From positions 11,336,725 to 11,400,724 of the forward strand of contig JAJEKV010000002.1 in NCBI GenBank assembly GCA_021234155.1: a stretch of DNA of 64,000 nt, written 5' to 3'. The stretch is from Isoetes taiwanensis. Taxonomy: Eukaryota; Streptophyta; Lycopodiopsida; Isoetales; Isoetaceae. The position numbers and the translations under genes are program-made. The number at the start of each line of letters is the position of its first letter. The stretch's first letter is position 1. Positions 23,490 to 34,734 of the stretch are shown here, one piece after another. Below the pieces are notes generated by a model, which worked only from the letters and a program-made list of their open reading frames with translations, had not been told where the DNA came from and did not search any database.

Positions 23490-26125
23490 GTCCAAATATA
23501 GCTAAATAGCAAATATGATGTATAATGGTATGATGTATAATGGTAGCACAATGCATAATGATAGCGAGCTAAAAATGAAGTCCCCGAAAAAGACAACAAA
23601 GTTATGTGTTAAGCCCAAGCAGAAATACGAGAAAAGAAGAATGTAAGCCAATGAACAAATCAATAAGAAAATAACCACAGACAAGAGCCCAACAGCCAGA
23701 GAAAATGTAAAACACGGTCGCCCAACAGAAAACAGAATACAAAAAATGATCGACATAGGCCAAAAGATGAAATCAAAACACAGGCCAGAACATAAATAGG
23801 AAAAATAATCCGAATAACACAACAACCGTTGAATAGCGCGGAGCATCAAGATCCAATAGAAAAAGACAATGGCAAAAGAGAACATAAATTTTATAAGATC
23901 ATGCTACATATAAAGAAACCACGTGGGCAACTAAGACGAAAAATGTAAAAGGAACATATGAAAAGATATACACAACCAAATCAAGAACCCCATTACAACC
24001 CAAACAGTAGAAATTGAGGGCCTCAGAGAATTGAAAACATCCGTATAACATGAATGCAAGTCATTAACCATATTCATCCCTGTATGTTTCAAAATAAAAT
24101 ACACATGTAAAAAAGCATCTCATGAAAAATATGCCAATTATCAATCCATAACCATACTCAAAAGAATTAATGCCAGGAAATATGGATAGAAAACAATAGC
24201 CTAAAGTAAGTCGATATAATTGTGGAAAGAAGCAAACCTAGAATGGACACCTCACCTGGGACTCAACTTGTATAAAATCACGACAAAGAATATGCGCCCA
24301 AGCCCAAAACAAACATCGTCAAAAACTCAGCCCCATGGCAAGAGCATGGACTAAGGAAAACATCCCCTATGGACCAAATAAAAGGGAGACTTTAAAGGCC
24401 ACAAAGGAACTTAAAGCTAGAAAAATGGCTCAACAAACTAATTGTCTACGGTGAGGATCAGAATTACGAAATGAGAAGCCCAACCACGGAAGACCACCAA
24501 CCTTCTACCAAATTATAATTAGCAAATATACCTCATATCCAAACCCAAAGAGCAAAACCCCAAATGATGATAAGATAAAGCGCAATTAAATGCCTACGGA
24601 AAAACCAAGCATAAGTCGGATGCAAAATTGATATCGATGACATGCATATAAGAAATTTGGTCCAAAGAAAGCTGGTATTGATTGATCAAAGGCGAAGAAC
24701 ATGTGTGTATGAGAAAAAGCGAAAATGCCAAATGCATACATGATCACAATTCAAGCCGGATGAGCGTCCAAAAATTAAACCCCAAATCCATTGATATGAG
24801 CTAGTAAATAATGGCAATAGGAAGTGGGCAAATGTATCATCTTATTGAAAACTTGAAATAAAACTCATCCATATAACACCTAGAGAAATAAATGCAGTTC
24901 TCAAGCGACCTCACTTAAAAAAAATGCAAAAATAAGTAAATGTCCTTTATACAATTAACAAGTCACAACAACATGATGCAATATCCAGAAAACCCACTTG
25001 TAAATGTAGGATGCGGTGTATATGTAGACAATATGAAGATATGTGGAAAAACAAAATGCATATAGGCAAACATGAGGCGTCACTTGGACTCCACGACTGC
25101 AAATGCAAAAGAGGCTAGATATTTTGCATGGAGTAGAAGAACCACATTGCAAATGAGCTAATAATGGACTTGGAATTGCAAACGATGGTGGAAAGAAGAA
25201 AAAAAAAAATTCTATACATGATCTAAGTAAACTAAAATTACATATCCAACCGTTCCCTCGATCTTCTTTGGCGGAGAGCGAGGGCAAATTAAGAAAAGGA
25301 AGAACAAGAAAAATTTGAGGCTAAATGTTGCATTTCAACCGTTCTGATGCCATGCCCTTGACTGGCGAAATCCAACCTAACGAGAGGAGAATGGAGAAAG
25401 GAAGCTTCGGATCACGGATTCCAGGATGAAAAAACAATGGCATAGAAATTTGAGGCTTAGGAAGCAGAGCTTAGGAGCAGGCTTAGAATTTGAGGCTTAG
25501 GCAGCAAAGCAGGCTTAGGCTTAGGTGTAGTCAATGGCAAAATAGCAGGAGACGAAATCGAGGAAAAAGGGAGTGTTTGAGCGAGGAAGGCACGGAAATA
25601 GGAGAGCGCAATCATGGACCCGGTGATGGTATACGACCCGGTATATACCGATGAAAGCCAAACTAGGAGAAGGTCTGCGACCTTGTTCCTCTAGCCAGGC
25701 CGCTATAAAATGGGTGAACCAACAACAATTCAGCAACCATACTCACATAGCGCTCCGGTGACCACGTCCACGCAAGATCGCGGCTACACCGCACGGCTTC
25801 AGGGTGTCCACTTTGAACCAATGGGTTCCAGCTACAGAATGTCCGTTTGAAGAGAGCGAAATAGAAGTGAGAATGAAAGCGTAAAAGAAACTTTTCTGAG
25901 GCACTGGATCCGCGAAATCAAAATGGCGGGGAAGCGCGCTTGGAACATCTTTGGGATCAAGACAAAGGCAGGGGAGATAAGATGGGGAAAAGAAGGAAAC
26001 TAAACCAGAGAGCATCGCTAATTAGTGAACACGGCCGAGATCGACTCTCTGCATCCACAAGTGCCCAGTAACATAGAGACCAATCATATAATCCGCCATC
26101 GTGCATGCAAAAGGCCGATTTACGC
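23490..26125. other. No gene recognised
   Basis: AT- and A-rich sequence without supported coding frames. A short GAGGCTTAGGAAGCAGAGC-like internal repetition occurs at 25,448-25,525. It may contain old, unrecognisable transposon DNA. Confidence 0.45.
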
Positions 26126-26144
26126 AACAACAAATAATATAGCA

Positions 26145-26582
26145 TGGAAATTGAAAAGAGCTGTCTATGGTCTTAAGCAGTCCCCCAGGGAGTGGTATAA
26201 GTGTATTGACACATATTTGAAGGTACAAGGTTTCAGAAAACTAAACAATGATGGAAATGTATACATTTTTGAAGATGGAGACAATCATTGCATCATAGCT
26301 CTCTATGTTGATGATTGTGTGATGGCAGGCAAAAATTTGACTATTCTAAACCATTGTAAGGAGATTTTGAAAAGAAGATTCATGATGACAGATTTAGGGG
26401 AACTTAGAAAATTTCTTGGAATTGAGGTGATACGTGATAGGACAAATAAGAAGATCAGTCTGTCACAGAACAAATATATTGAGGCAGTCTTGGCCAAGTT
26501 CAATATGGAAGAATGCAATGAAGTGAAAGCTCCCACATTGTCTGGATGTAAAGTTTCGAAAGGAATGGTGCCCAAAAACTGA
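26145..26582 (+). pseudogene. Copia reverse transcriptase fragment
   Basis: Open from the truncation to the TGA at 26,580. Motifs are AVYGLKQSPREWYK, IIALYVDDCVMAG (catalytic Asp pair) and DLGELRKFLGIEVIR. The stop between RT and RNase H breaks the polyprotein. Confidence 0.8.
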
Positions 26583-26598
26583 AAAAGAAGCAAGAGAA

Positions 26599-27288
26599 AT
26601 GGAAGACATTCCTTACAGATCATTAATTGGAAGCTTGTTATATATAGCAAACAATACCAGACCGGATATAGCTTTCATAGTTAATGTTCTGAGTAGATAC
26701 AATCATAATCCAGGCAGACGTCATTGGTTGGCAGCAAAGAAAATATTAAGATATTTGAAGGGGACAAAAATGGTTGGAATTGAATACAACACTGATAACT
26801 TAAACTTAGTTGCTTACTGTGATGCAGACTGGTGTGGTGACCCTGATGAAAGAAGATCGACATCAGGTTATTTATTGATGCTAGGTGGTGGCCCAATAAG
26901 TTGGAGGAGCAAAAAACAGTCCTCCATAGCACTCTCAACTGCAGAAGCTGAATATGCATCATCAACCTTAGCTGCTAAGGAGATAATATGGACTAGAAGA
27001 TTTTTGGAAGAATTAGGCCTCAAACAAACAGAAAGTACTATTCTATACAGTGATAGCCTTAGCTGCATAGCGATGACGAAGAATCACATTGTGAATGAAA
27101 GGACTAAACATATAGAAATGGCAGTGCACTTTATAAGAGACATGGTCAGTAAAAATGTGATTCAGTTGGAACACATAAGGACTGAGAATCAGCTGGCTGA
27201 TATTTTTACTAAGGTTCTTAACTGTAACAGGTTCAGAGAATTAGCAAGCAAGATAAGTTGCAGGATTGTTGAGAAAACTATAAGATGA
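26599..27288 (+). CDS. Copia RNase H region, open
   Basis: 229 codons open to a TGA. RNase H catalytic residues are visible in YCDADWCGD (Asp), STAEAEY (Glu) and YSDSLSCIAM (Asp). It ends shortly before the purine tract and LTR. In the intact element this is the C-terminus of Pol, degrading RNA in the RNA-DNA hybrid. Confidence 0.8.
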   Translation: MEDIPYRSLIGSLLYIANNTRPDIAFIVNVLSRYNHNPGRRHWLAAKKILRYLKGTKMVGIEYNTDNLNLVAYCDADWCGDPDERRSTSGYLLMLGGGPISWRSKKQSSIALSTAEAEYASSTLAAKEIIWTRRFLEELGLKQTESTILYSDSLSCIAMTKNHIVNERTKHIEMAVHFIRDMVSKNVIQLEHIRTENQLADIFTKVLNCNRFRELASKISCRIVEKTIR

Positions 27289-27296
27289 AGGGAGAA

Positions 27297-27811
27297 TGTG
27301 AGAAATATAGATTATCTAAGTTCATCTTATATTTTCTCATATAGAGAAAAATTCTCAGGGAGATATGCACCGTGATGAAGATTGTAACAATGTCTACATG
27401 ATGTTGTTATCAGAATTGTTGAATTGGAGTTTTCAACAAAATAAGCCTAGGAACCATGATCTTCATAAACAAGGTCTTAGGTTTTCATTGCTTGAATATT
27501 ATCTAAAGGATAATATCGAAGGATTATTATAAAGGTTTCAATACCTTATTAGCCGGGAGAATGAAGTTCAAATATGGAAGGAAAGCTCGGTCAAGTTATC
27601 TGATGCCAGATAGCTTAGGAAAAATGGTGCGGTGGTTGCATAACCGCCGGAACCCTGTAAAATAAAAGATGTACAGATTGATTGTATTATATCAAGGAGT
27701 GTAGCATTCATCCGGCATTGTTCTATAGAGGTAAAGGTTGTCTATTAAGTGCAAGATAATAATTGATTCAATAAGTGAATTAGAACTATTGATCTTATTA
27801 TACTAACACCA
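27297..27811 (+). repeat. Probable copia 3' LTR
   Basis: Starts TGTGAGAAATATAG right after the purine tract. The right boundary is uncertain, near TAACACCA at about 27,811. No partner LTR is in the window. Confidence 0.45.
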
Positions 27812-28500
27812 ACCCTGAGAGTTACTGGTTGCTACCTCCAAAACACCAAGAAATACAAAGAACAGACCAAAACCCTACTCCAAAGAACACCCAACAAGCC
27901 AATCTTCAGTAAGCCATACCCTTCCACCCACAACAAGCCGAATCGGACAGCAACAAAACCAAGGAATTCAACACCTATCGCTTGGAAGATAACCTAATGA
28001 GATGCTGGTTCTGGCAAAGCACAGGCAGCCAAATCTGTACACCCCATCCATCGGGCTCCATCGCCTCCTCCATCTATCGGGCTGGTCAGGCCACCTCCAT
28101 CGGGCTGCTCTTAGCAGCCCCCGTGACATAAGCCCTGCTATTTCCGACCATGCAAGCCCCTCATGCCATAACAAAAAAAAAACACCCCCTTTTCCCGGCC
28201 CACCTACGGCAACAATCATAGGAAACTGATATTTTGGGAACGTAATTAATAATCTAATGGGTATAATGGCTCTAGACATTTTGAGAAATATTTTAAGCAT
28301 ATTTAATAATCTAATAGCTATAATTATTGTTTTCTTTATAAGTGGTGAAAAATATTTTTGTATTTTTTATGGCAATATATAGGCTAAGGTTTTTGAGTTT
28401 TTGGACAGCAAAAATTTTCAATGTTCACCAGAAAACTCGCTTTACCCTAATTTCTAATCAAAGGTCTAGCTACAAGTTGTATTCTAAAACGGGAGGGGGG
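27812..28500. other. No gene recognised
   Basis: C- and A-rich sequence (about 27,830-27,960), partly resembling 53,270-53,400 (CCAAAACAC...AAATACA, then CAATC...CTG). AT-rich DNA follows. Nothing else is supported. Confidence 0.35.
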
Positions 28501-28519
28501 CAGACGGGGCGGGGGTTGG

Positions 28520-30845
28520 TTGTTGTTGGTGGTGTGGGGTGGGTTGGTGGGGGTCGAGTGCTTTCGTGGCGCTCTTCACTGCTTTCCAAGGCCAGATGTG
28601 TATAAGGTTGTTTTATATTTGTCTATCATATGCTGCGAGATCAAGGTATGGGAGCTGGCCAAAAGCTTTAAGACCCACCATAGAGGCCATAGAACTTGCC
28701 AAAACAAAGAGCTATCTGCTTGACGAGTTTATCCATTTTGCGCATTGCTTTCATTCACTGGCATTGGTCTCAACCTCAAACCCGTATTGTTATTATTGTG
28801 GATCATTCAAGTATGTCATAGTCGTGGTTTGACCAAACCCACCCATGAGCATATCCAGTGTAATCTTCTTTTCAAATGTTGCTTCTTGTGGTGGAATTTT
28901 TCTGGAAACCAAGAGAGATTACAAACATTTATATAAGGTACGATCTCTACTATCTTTGGATGTGCATTGCATTACACAAAGGTTAGCTGTTAATTTACTT
29001 TCTGCCAGATTAAAAATAAATTACTAGCCAGGTTAAAACTAAATTACTAGCTGACAACAATTTTTTGAAGGAGTCTAAAATATTTATCTTGTTGATTGAT
29101 TTCATTTAATTTTGTCTTCCTACAAACTTTGTGGGAAACAAGGTATGACATTGCCTGTTATTATAAAATTCCATATCCTCTTCTACATAATCTACCAATG
29201 AATGTTGTTGCAGAGAGGCCGACTAATTTTGTTGGTGTTGGTTATGAGGTAGAATTGAGGTTTTTTTTTTAGACATGTTTTTGGAAAGGGTTATGTATAT
29301 ATCAGACACTCACTTTCATTGCCATCATAGGTACCAATTATGGGACATTTTGAACCTACTGCTGAGGTTCATGCATCATGTACTACTTGAGTCTACCTTG
29401 ATAGGGAACATGTAAACTGCTTTTGATAGGTAAACCCTAGACCAATGTTGATAGGTAAAAAGTAAACAGTGTTTTCAAGGGAACACCCCCACTAGTTTTG
29501 GAAATAAATAATGTTTTTAGAAAGGTAGTTCAAGTTGTTCACACTTAGCCTTAAGCATTGAGGTTTGAAAAACCTCTGCTCTAGCAAGAGGGTCTTGTAA
29601 GGAAAAGGAAAAGCTTTAACTGGGATAGGATTCTTGTTTTACATCTAAGGTTCTTTTTTATGGATACTTCCTAAATTGGTGGTGGTGGTGGTGGGGTGGT
29701 GGGGGTCGAGTGCTGTCGTGGCGCTCTTCACTGCTTCCCAGGGCCGGATGTGTATAAGGCTGTTTTATATTTGTCTATCATACGCCACGAGATCAGGGTA
29801 TGGGAGCCGGCCAAAAGCTTTAAAACCCACCATAGAGGCCATAGAACTTGCCAAAAGAAAGAGCTATCTGCTTGATGAGTTTATCCATTTTGCGCATTGT
29901 TTTCACTCACTGGCATTGGTCTCAACCTAAAATCTGTATTGTTATTATTGTGGATCATTCAAGTATGTCATAGTCGTGGTTTGACCAATCCCACCCATGA
30001 GCATATCCAATGTAATCTTCTTTAGAAATGTTGCTTCTTGTGGTGGAATTTTTCTGGAAACCAGGAGAGATTACAAACATTTATATAAGGTACGATCTCT
30101 ACTATCTTTGGATGTGCATTGCATTACACAAAGGTTAGCTGTTAATTTACTTTCTGCCAGATTAAAAATAAATTACTAGCCAGGTTAAAACTAAATTACT
30201 AGCTGACAACAATTTTTTGAATGAGTCTAAAATATTTATTTTGTTGATTGATTTCATTTCGATTTTGTCTTCCTACAAACTTTGTGGGAAACAAGGTATG
30301 ACATTGCCTATTATTATAAAATTCCATATCCTCTTCTACATAATCTACCAATGGATGTTGTTGCAAAGAGGCCAACTAATTTTGTTGGTGTTGGTTATGA
30401 GGTAGAATTGAGGTTTTTTCTTTGAGACATGTTTTTGGAAAGGGTTATGTATATATCAGACACTCACTTTCATTGCCATCATAGGTATCAATTATGGGAT
30501 ATTTTGAACCTACTGCGAGGTACAAGGTTCATGCATCATGTGCTACTTGAGTCTACCTTGATAGGGAACATGTAACCTGATTTTGATAGGTAAACCCCAG
30601 ACCAATTTTGATAGGTAAAAAGTATACTGTTGTTTTCACAGGGAACACCCCCACTAGTTTTGGAAATAAATAATGTTTTTAGAAAGGTAGTTCAAGTTGT
30701 TCACATTTAGCCTTAAGGATTGAGGTTTTGAAAAACCTTTGCTCTAGCAGGAGGGTCTTGTAAGGAAAAGGAAAAGCTGTAACTGGGATAGGATTCTTGT
30801 TTTACATCTAAGGTTCCTTTTTATGGATACTTCCTAAATTGGCAG
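28520..30845 (+). repeat. 1.15-kb tandem duplication
   Basis: Unit 1 (about 28,520-29,675) and unit 2 (about 29,676-30,845) are colinear with an offset of about 1,152 bp and strong identity by eye. For example, GGGGGTCGAGTGCT is at 28,549 and 29,701, and CTTCCTAAATTGG closes both units. A GGTGGTGGTGG run sits at the junction and may have guided unequal exchange. Both units contain the same open frame (GWWGSSA, ALFTA, YLLDEFIHFAHCFHSLAL), which resembles nothing I know and may be fortuitous. Confidence 0.85.
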
Positions 30846-30849
30846 TGTC

Positions 30850-31440
30850 CTTGCTCCTTTCAGTATTATTATCCTTGTCTAGTGGCCTGTGCATGTATGC
30901 TAGTAATTATGGTCTTTTATCAGAAGTAAGATTGTACTTCTTTATTGAAAAAGATTGTTTGCTTTCTAATGAATGACTACTAGCTTTTCTTGAATGTTGA
31001 TCTAGCCTCATCTTGAATCCAAAAAAGCACCAATAGCATCACAAACTAATAACAAATCTTTTTTCTTTTAGTGCTTTTAAACTGAGGGATATATTTAGGG
31101 GTTGATGAACTCATCAGGTATCTTATTAAGCCGTTTGGAGTAGGTATGTCCTTGAGCAGAATATATAAAGATATAAAGGAGAGTTGGAATTTTATATTTG
31201 ATTAAAAGAAAAATAGCACACGTGCCATTTTTCATCAGAGATGGGCTCGGGTCTCTATCAAATACATCGGATAGTTTAATAGTTTAATAGCATATTTCCA
31301 TTGGTTTTTACATTTCCATGGTTAACTGAGATCCATATTGGTGTCAGGCATGGCCTTCTGCAATTGCTCTTTCATAAGAGGTAGCATTAACATCAATTTT
31401 TTGGCATCATCTTTTATTTGGAAGTTCTGATGCAAATTGG
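30850..31440. other. No gene recognised
   Basis: AT-rich single-copy-looking DNA between the tandem duplication and the gypsy fragment. Confidence 0.4.
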
Positions 31441-31559
31441 TTTAGTTTGAAATGACGCGTCTTTTTATTAAGAACGTGAAGGATATTGCAATAATAACCG
31501 TGAAAATGCACTAAAGCAAAAAGAAAAAGATTCACTAAAACAAGTGCACTAAAGCAAAT

Positions 31560-32785
31560 GTAGAAATTAATAAAGAACAGTGTCTGGCCCTGGAAGCATG
31601 GACAAAGTTATTGTAAGCAAATTCCGCCAGGGGTTGCCAATCAACCCAGTCATCCTGCTGATAATTGATAAAGCATCGCAAATACTACTCAAGTGTTTGA
31701 TTCGTGTGATGCACTTGTCCATTGGTCTCTAGGTGATGTCCATAAGAGAATGAACATTCCACACGCAAGAGTTGCAAAAGACGGTTCTAAAAGCTAGCAA
31801 CAAACTAGGAATCGCGGTCACTGGCAATGGTATCTAGTAAGCCATAGAGTCGGATCACCTTTCGAAGCAAGAGAACATCTGTTGATTCACTATAGATAGA
31901 AGTGCTGCAAGGAATGAAATGCACCATCTTGGAAAAACGATCAACGATAACAAGGATGGTGTCATAGCCGTGGGAAGATGGAAGCTCAACAATGAAATCT
32001 ACTGGAATGCTCTCCCAAGGACTGGCTGGAACTAGTAAAGACAGAAGTAGGCCATGTGGAAGGTGCTTGGAAGCTTTTTCACGACAGTAGTCACATGATC
32101 GTACAAAAGTCTCAATAGTGTGGCGGCGGGTGTGGCGGAGACCTAGCCACCAATAATCTCGAGCAAAGTTCCAGAGTCTTGGCAATCCCAAAGTGGTCGG
32201 CGAGGGGAGAATCATGACAAGACTATAGAACTTGAAGTCGAGGATCATCGAACTTCAAAATGATCATAGTCCAACTGCATTTGCCGAGAAGATGATGTTG
32301 AGCCAAGATGTGAAAATATATCTTGAGCCAAAGGATCAGAAGGAAGAAATGTCAGAACGTACTCCAACAAGGGTGGATGTATCATGAGGTCTCTCGAATA
32401 AAGTGATGGCCATAAGCTAGAAGCAATCAGGTCCTAGAATAACATGTGGTTATGAAACGAATGCTGGCTCCCCCATCTTAGGTTCGAAATAGGATCTGGG
32501 AGAAAGAGCATTTGGTTTCTCTTGAAGCATGTCAGACCAAAATTTGATGACAAAATCAAAGCGAGATAGCAACTGTATATGCCATCGAGCCTGGCGACAA
32601 TTAAGAACTCGAGCAGATTGAAAATACTCTAGGTTTTGACGATCCATATATACAATCACCTTATGAGGAGAACATTCAAGAAATCGTCGCCACTCCTGAA
32701 AAGAATTAATAATCGCCAAAAGTTCCTTATCGTATAGGATATGTGGACGAGGAAAACACTCAAAAATACTCACAAACAAGGACAA
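31560..32785 (-). mobile_element. Ty3/gypsy fragment: RNase H to integrase
   Basis: Minus strand. RNase H C-terminal part (32,785-32,450) has ILYDKELLAIINSFQEWRRF and VIVYMDRQNLEYF. The integrase HHCC zinc finger and core (32,248-31,805) include FVRSCDYCREKAS, VDFIVELPSSHGYDTILVIV and DRFSKMVHFIPC. It is colinear with 35,370-36,490 of the second minus-strand gypsy (shared AGCATGGACA...TTATTGTAAGCAAATTC). An LTR-like block lies directly 5' of the RNase H, so gag, protease and RT were lost by internal deletion. Confidence 0.8.
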
Positions 32786-32795
32786 AATGATAAGT

Positions 32796-33219
32796 GTGTT
32801 AGAAATACACTAAGATTGGCAAAGAATTTGATATATGATGAAGAAGTAAGAATACGATAGCCCAAAGGCAAGCAAGAACACGAGACAGATGTCTAGAAGG
32901 TTAAAGATTGGCGTTGAACCGGAATACCCATCATTGTGTCGAAGGCCCCTTTATATACTCGAAAAGGGGCCCCTTTTCTGCACGAATGCATGTGGAATAT
33001 TTGTGCATATGCATCTAAGTTCTGGAATGTTTTAGAACCTCCTAGATGACAGCGCTCATGTACGGAAGATGCAAGTTAATGTCATGGCTAAAGTGTGTGA
33101 CTCGCAAACTGTGTTGTAAAGTTCAAATCTTTATGTTGCAAAGTACTCCATTTGCATCGGTAATAATTATCTTTTGTACATATGAGTTTGATATGGATAC
33201 TCTTATTATGGTCGTCACA
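32796..33219 (-). repeat. Gypsy LTR (LTR A)
   Basis: In minus orientation it begins TGTGACGACC and ends about CTAACACA. It shares the AAGGCAAGCA(A/G)GAACACGAGA and CTTTATATAC segments with LTR B (34.2-34.7 kb), in the same orientation. TTTATATAC is a TATA-like promoter candidate. Confidence 0.6.
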
Positions 33220-33239
33220 TCTTAAGGCTATAAGGTTCC

Positions 33240-34215
33240 CTGCTAGTTCCAGTTAGTCGATTTTCCTCCTGACCTTCTTGTGCCATCGTTTCTAGATTCT
33301 GCTGCAAAGGTTTGGGGGTTCAACGCATTGTGCTATCCATCATTGGGGATGCCAAGACTTGTGGATCTCCTATGGATAAGGATCTTCCTGAGCAGGTGGT
33401 TATTCAGAGTGGCCAGTTCTTTTCATGCTTTAAGCTTCAACTCTTGAATGCTGCAGATTTGTTCCACTGGTTGCCATCCTCAAAGTAGCAATCGCGTAGA
33501 TTATCAAGATTCATGTCACCCTAAGGATTGGCATATTCAGAATAAGCAGAAAGAGGCAACTCGGCAGCTGAAGCCTTTCAAATAACCTGCTTCTTGTTAT
33601 GTTTCTTCTAGAGCCTCTTCATTCCTTGCCCCCACTAGCGTGCCTAGTAAGCTGGTCACAAATGCTTCTCTGCCCAATGCATGTGCGCCTCATCATCCCA
33701 CCGTCAACCTAATCTTGTTAATCATGTCCATGTTCCATCTTCCAATGCTCTGCCACCCCTAGACACTTTCCTGGCTTCTTCTTGTCCTTCTTCTCATCAC
33801 CCTTCTTCTCCTCCCTCCCTTTTTACATTTCCCCCACTCCACCAATCAATGATTGATTCCTCTGTTGTTATCTTTCACTGGCTCCAATTTTCTAAAGTCA
33901 GTGCCAATGGATTGAAGTGTACTCTAGAAGATGCAAATGGATAGATGGGTTGATGGGGTTCAAATGCAAGTGCATCCTCGCCTATGCTATTGATGATGGA
34001 AACTCAGGATCTATTTCAGACGCTTCTCTTGATGCTGACATGGTTATGCAACCTATTGATCAACCCGCAATATGGTGTAAATGGTGTGTTGCAATGAGTG
34101 CAAAAGGCTTCAAAAACTAAAAGAAAAAAGGTACTCTAGGTCCAACTCCCTGTCATGAATATTCATAGTTGGAATGTAAGAGAGCTTAAGTCCCCTTCTA
34201 TACAAAGTGTCATGA
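33240..34215 (+). mobile_element. LINE 5' fragment: ORF1-like and endonuclease start
   Basis: At 34,155 a frame reads MNIHSWNVRELKSPSIQ, the hallmark N-terminus of LINE AP-endonucleases (usual form S-W-N-V-R-G-L-N-S-P). Upstream, a broken frame (DFPPDLLVPSFLDSAAKVWG, then LLNAADLFHWLP) fits the ORF1 of plant L1-type LINEs, with a Ser/Pro-rich part at 33,681-33,880. The endonuclease is cut off after about 20 codons where LTR B begins, so the gypsy insertion or a later deletion interrupted it. Confidence 0.5.
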
Positions 34216-34218
34216 ACC

Positions 34219-34722
34219 TATACGAAAACAAGGAAAATACTTGGAAAATATGCAAGAAATATGGAGGCAATATGCCAAGATCGGTGAAGAATCTAGTATA
34301 TGAACAAGAATCAAGAGTACAATGGCCCGAAGGCAAGCAGGAACACGAGACGAGACAGATGCCTAGAAGGCTCAAGACTGGCATTGAACTGAAATGATTT
34401 GATAAGAAGGAGGTGCCTCTTTATATACGTGGGCCAAGGTCCAGGATTGCGCCACTCCAATGGATGAGATCACGCCAAGTGCATGGATAAGGTTCTAGAA
34501 TACTAGAACCTCCTGGAAACAGTCCCACATATGAGAAAGACATGAGGGAATTCTTCAATAAGTATTAGTAGCACACTTGGCAAAGGTATGCGACTTGTAA
34601 TTAGAAGGTTGCAAGTTCAAATCCTATTTTGTGCAACTATATTTTTGCATCCGTGTGATGACCATCTTTTGTATGTACGAGTATAATATTCGTATGATAT
34701 GAATATCCCTATAGTCATCACA
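34219..34722 (-). repeat. Gypsy 3' LTR (LTR B)
   Basis: In minus orientation it begins TGTGATGACTATAGG at 34,722. It is directly preceded by a polypurine tract (AGGAGGGGAATGG). The inner end near 34,219 is approximate. It shares blocks with LTR A. Confidence 0.6.
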
Positions 34723-34734
34723 CCATTCCCCTCC

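Larger units (their letters stand above)
26130..27811 (+). mobile_element. 3' half of a Ty1/copia retrotransposon
   Basis: Reverse transcriptase begins mid-domain at about 26,145 (KRAVYGLKQSPREWYKC). It includes the catalytic YVDD (26,308) and the LGELRKFLGIEV segment, and meets a TGA at 26,580. RNase H follows (26,599-27,288): YRSLIGSLLYIANNTRPDI, YCDADWCGD, SLSTAEAEY-type site ALSTAEAEYASS, and the end with NERTKHIEM and QLADIFTK. A purine tract GAAGGGAGAA precedes TGTGAGAAATATAG at 27,297, the likely start of the 3' LTR. Gag, protease and integrase are absent, so the copy is 5'-truncated near 26.14 kb. Confidence 0.85.

Noticed and set aside
28539-29930. Paired 84-97-codon frames as a duplicated gene
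   Set aside because: The frames are shared only because the whole 1.15-kb unit is duplicated. No motif or codon bias supports coding, and they end differently.
32796-34722. LTR A and LTR B as the two LTRs of one element
   Set aside because: The DNA between them is a LINE fragment without a primer site. LTR B has its own purine tract leading into the 34.7-37.6 kb gypsy, and LTR A abuts a different gypsy fragment.
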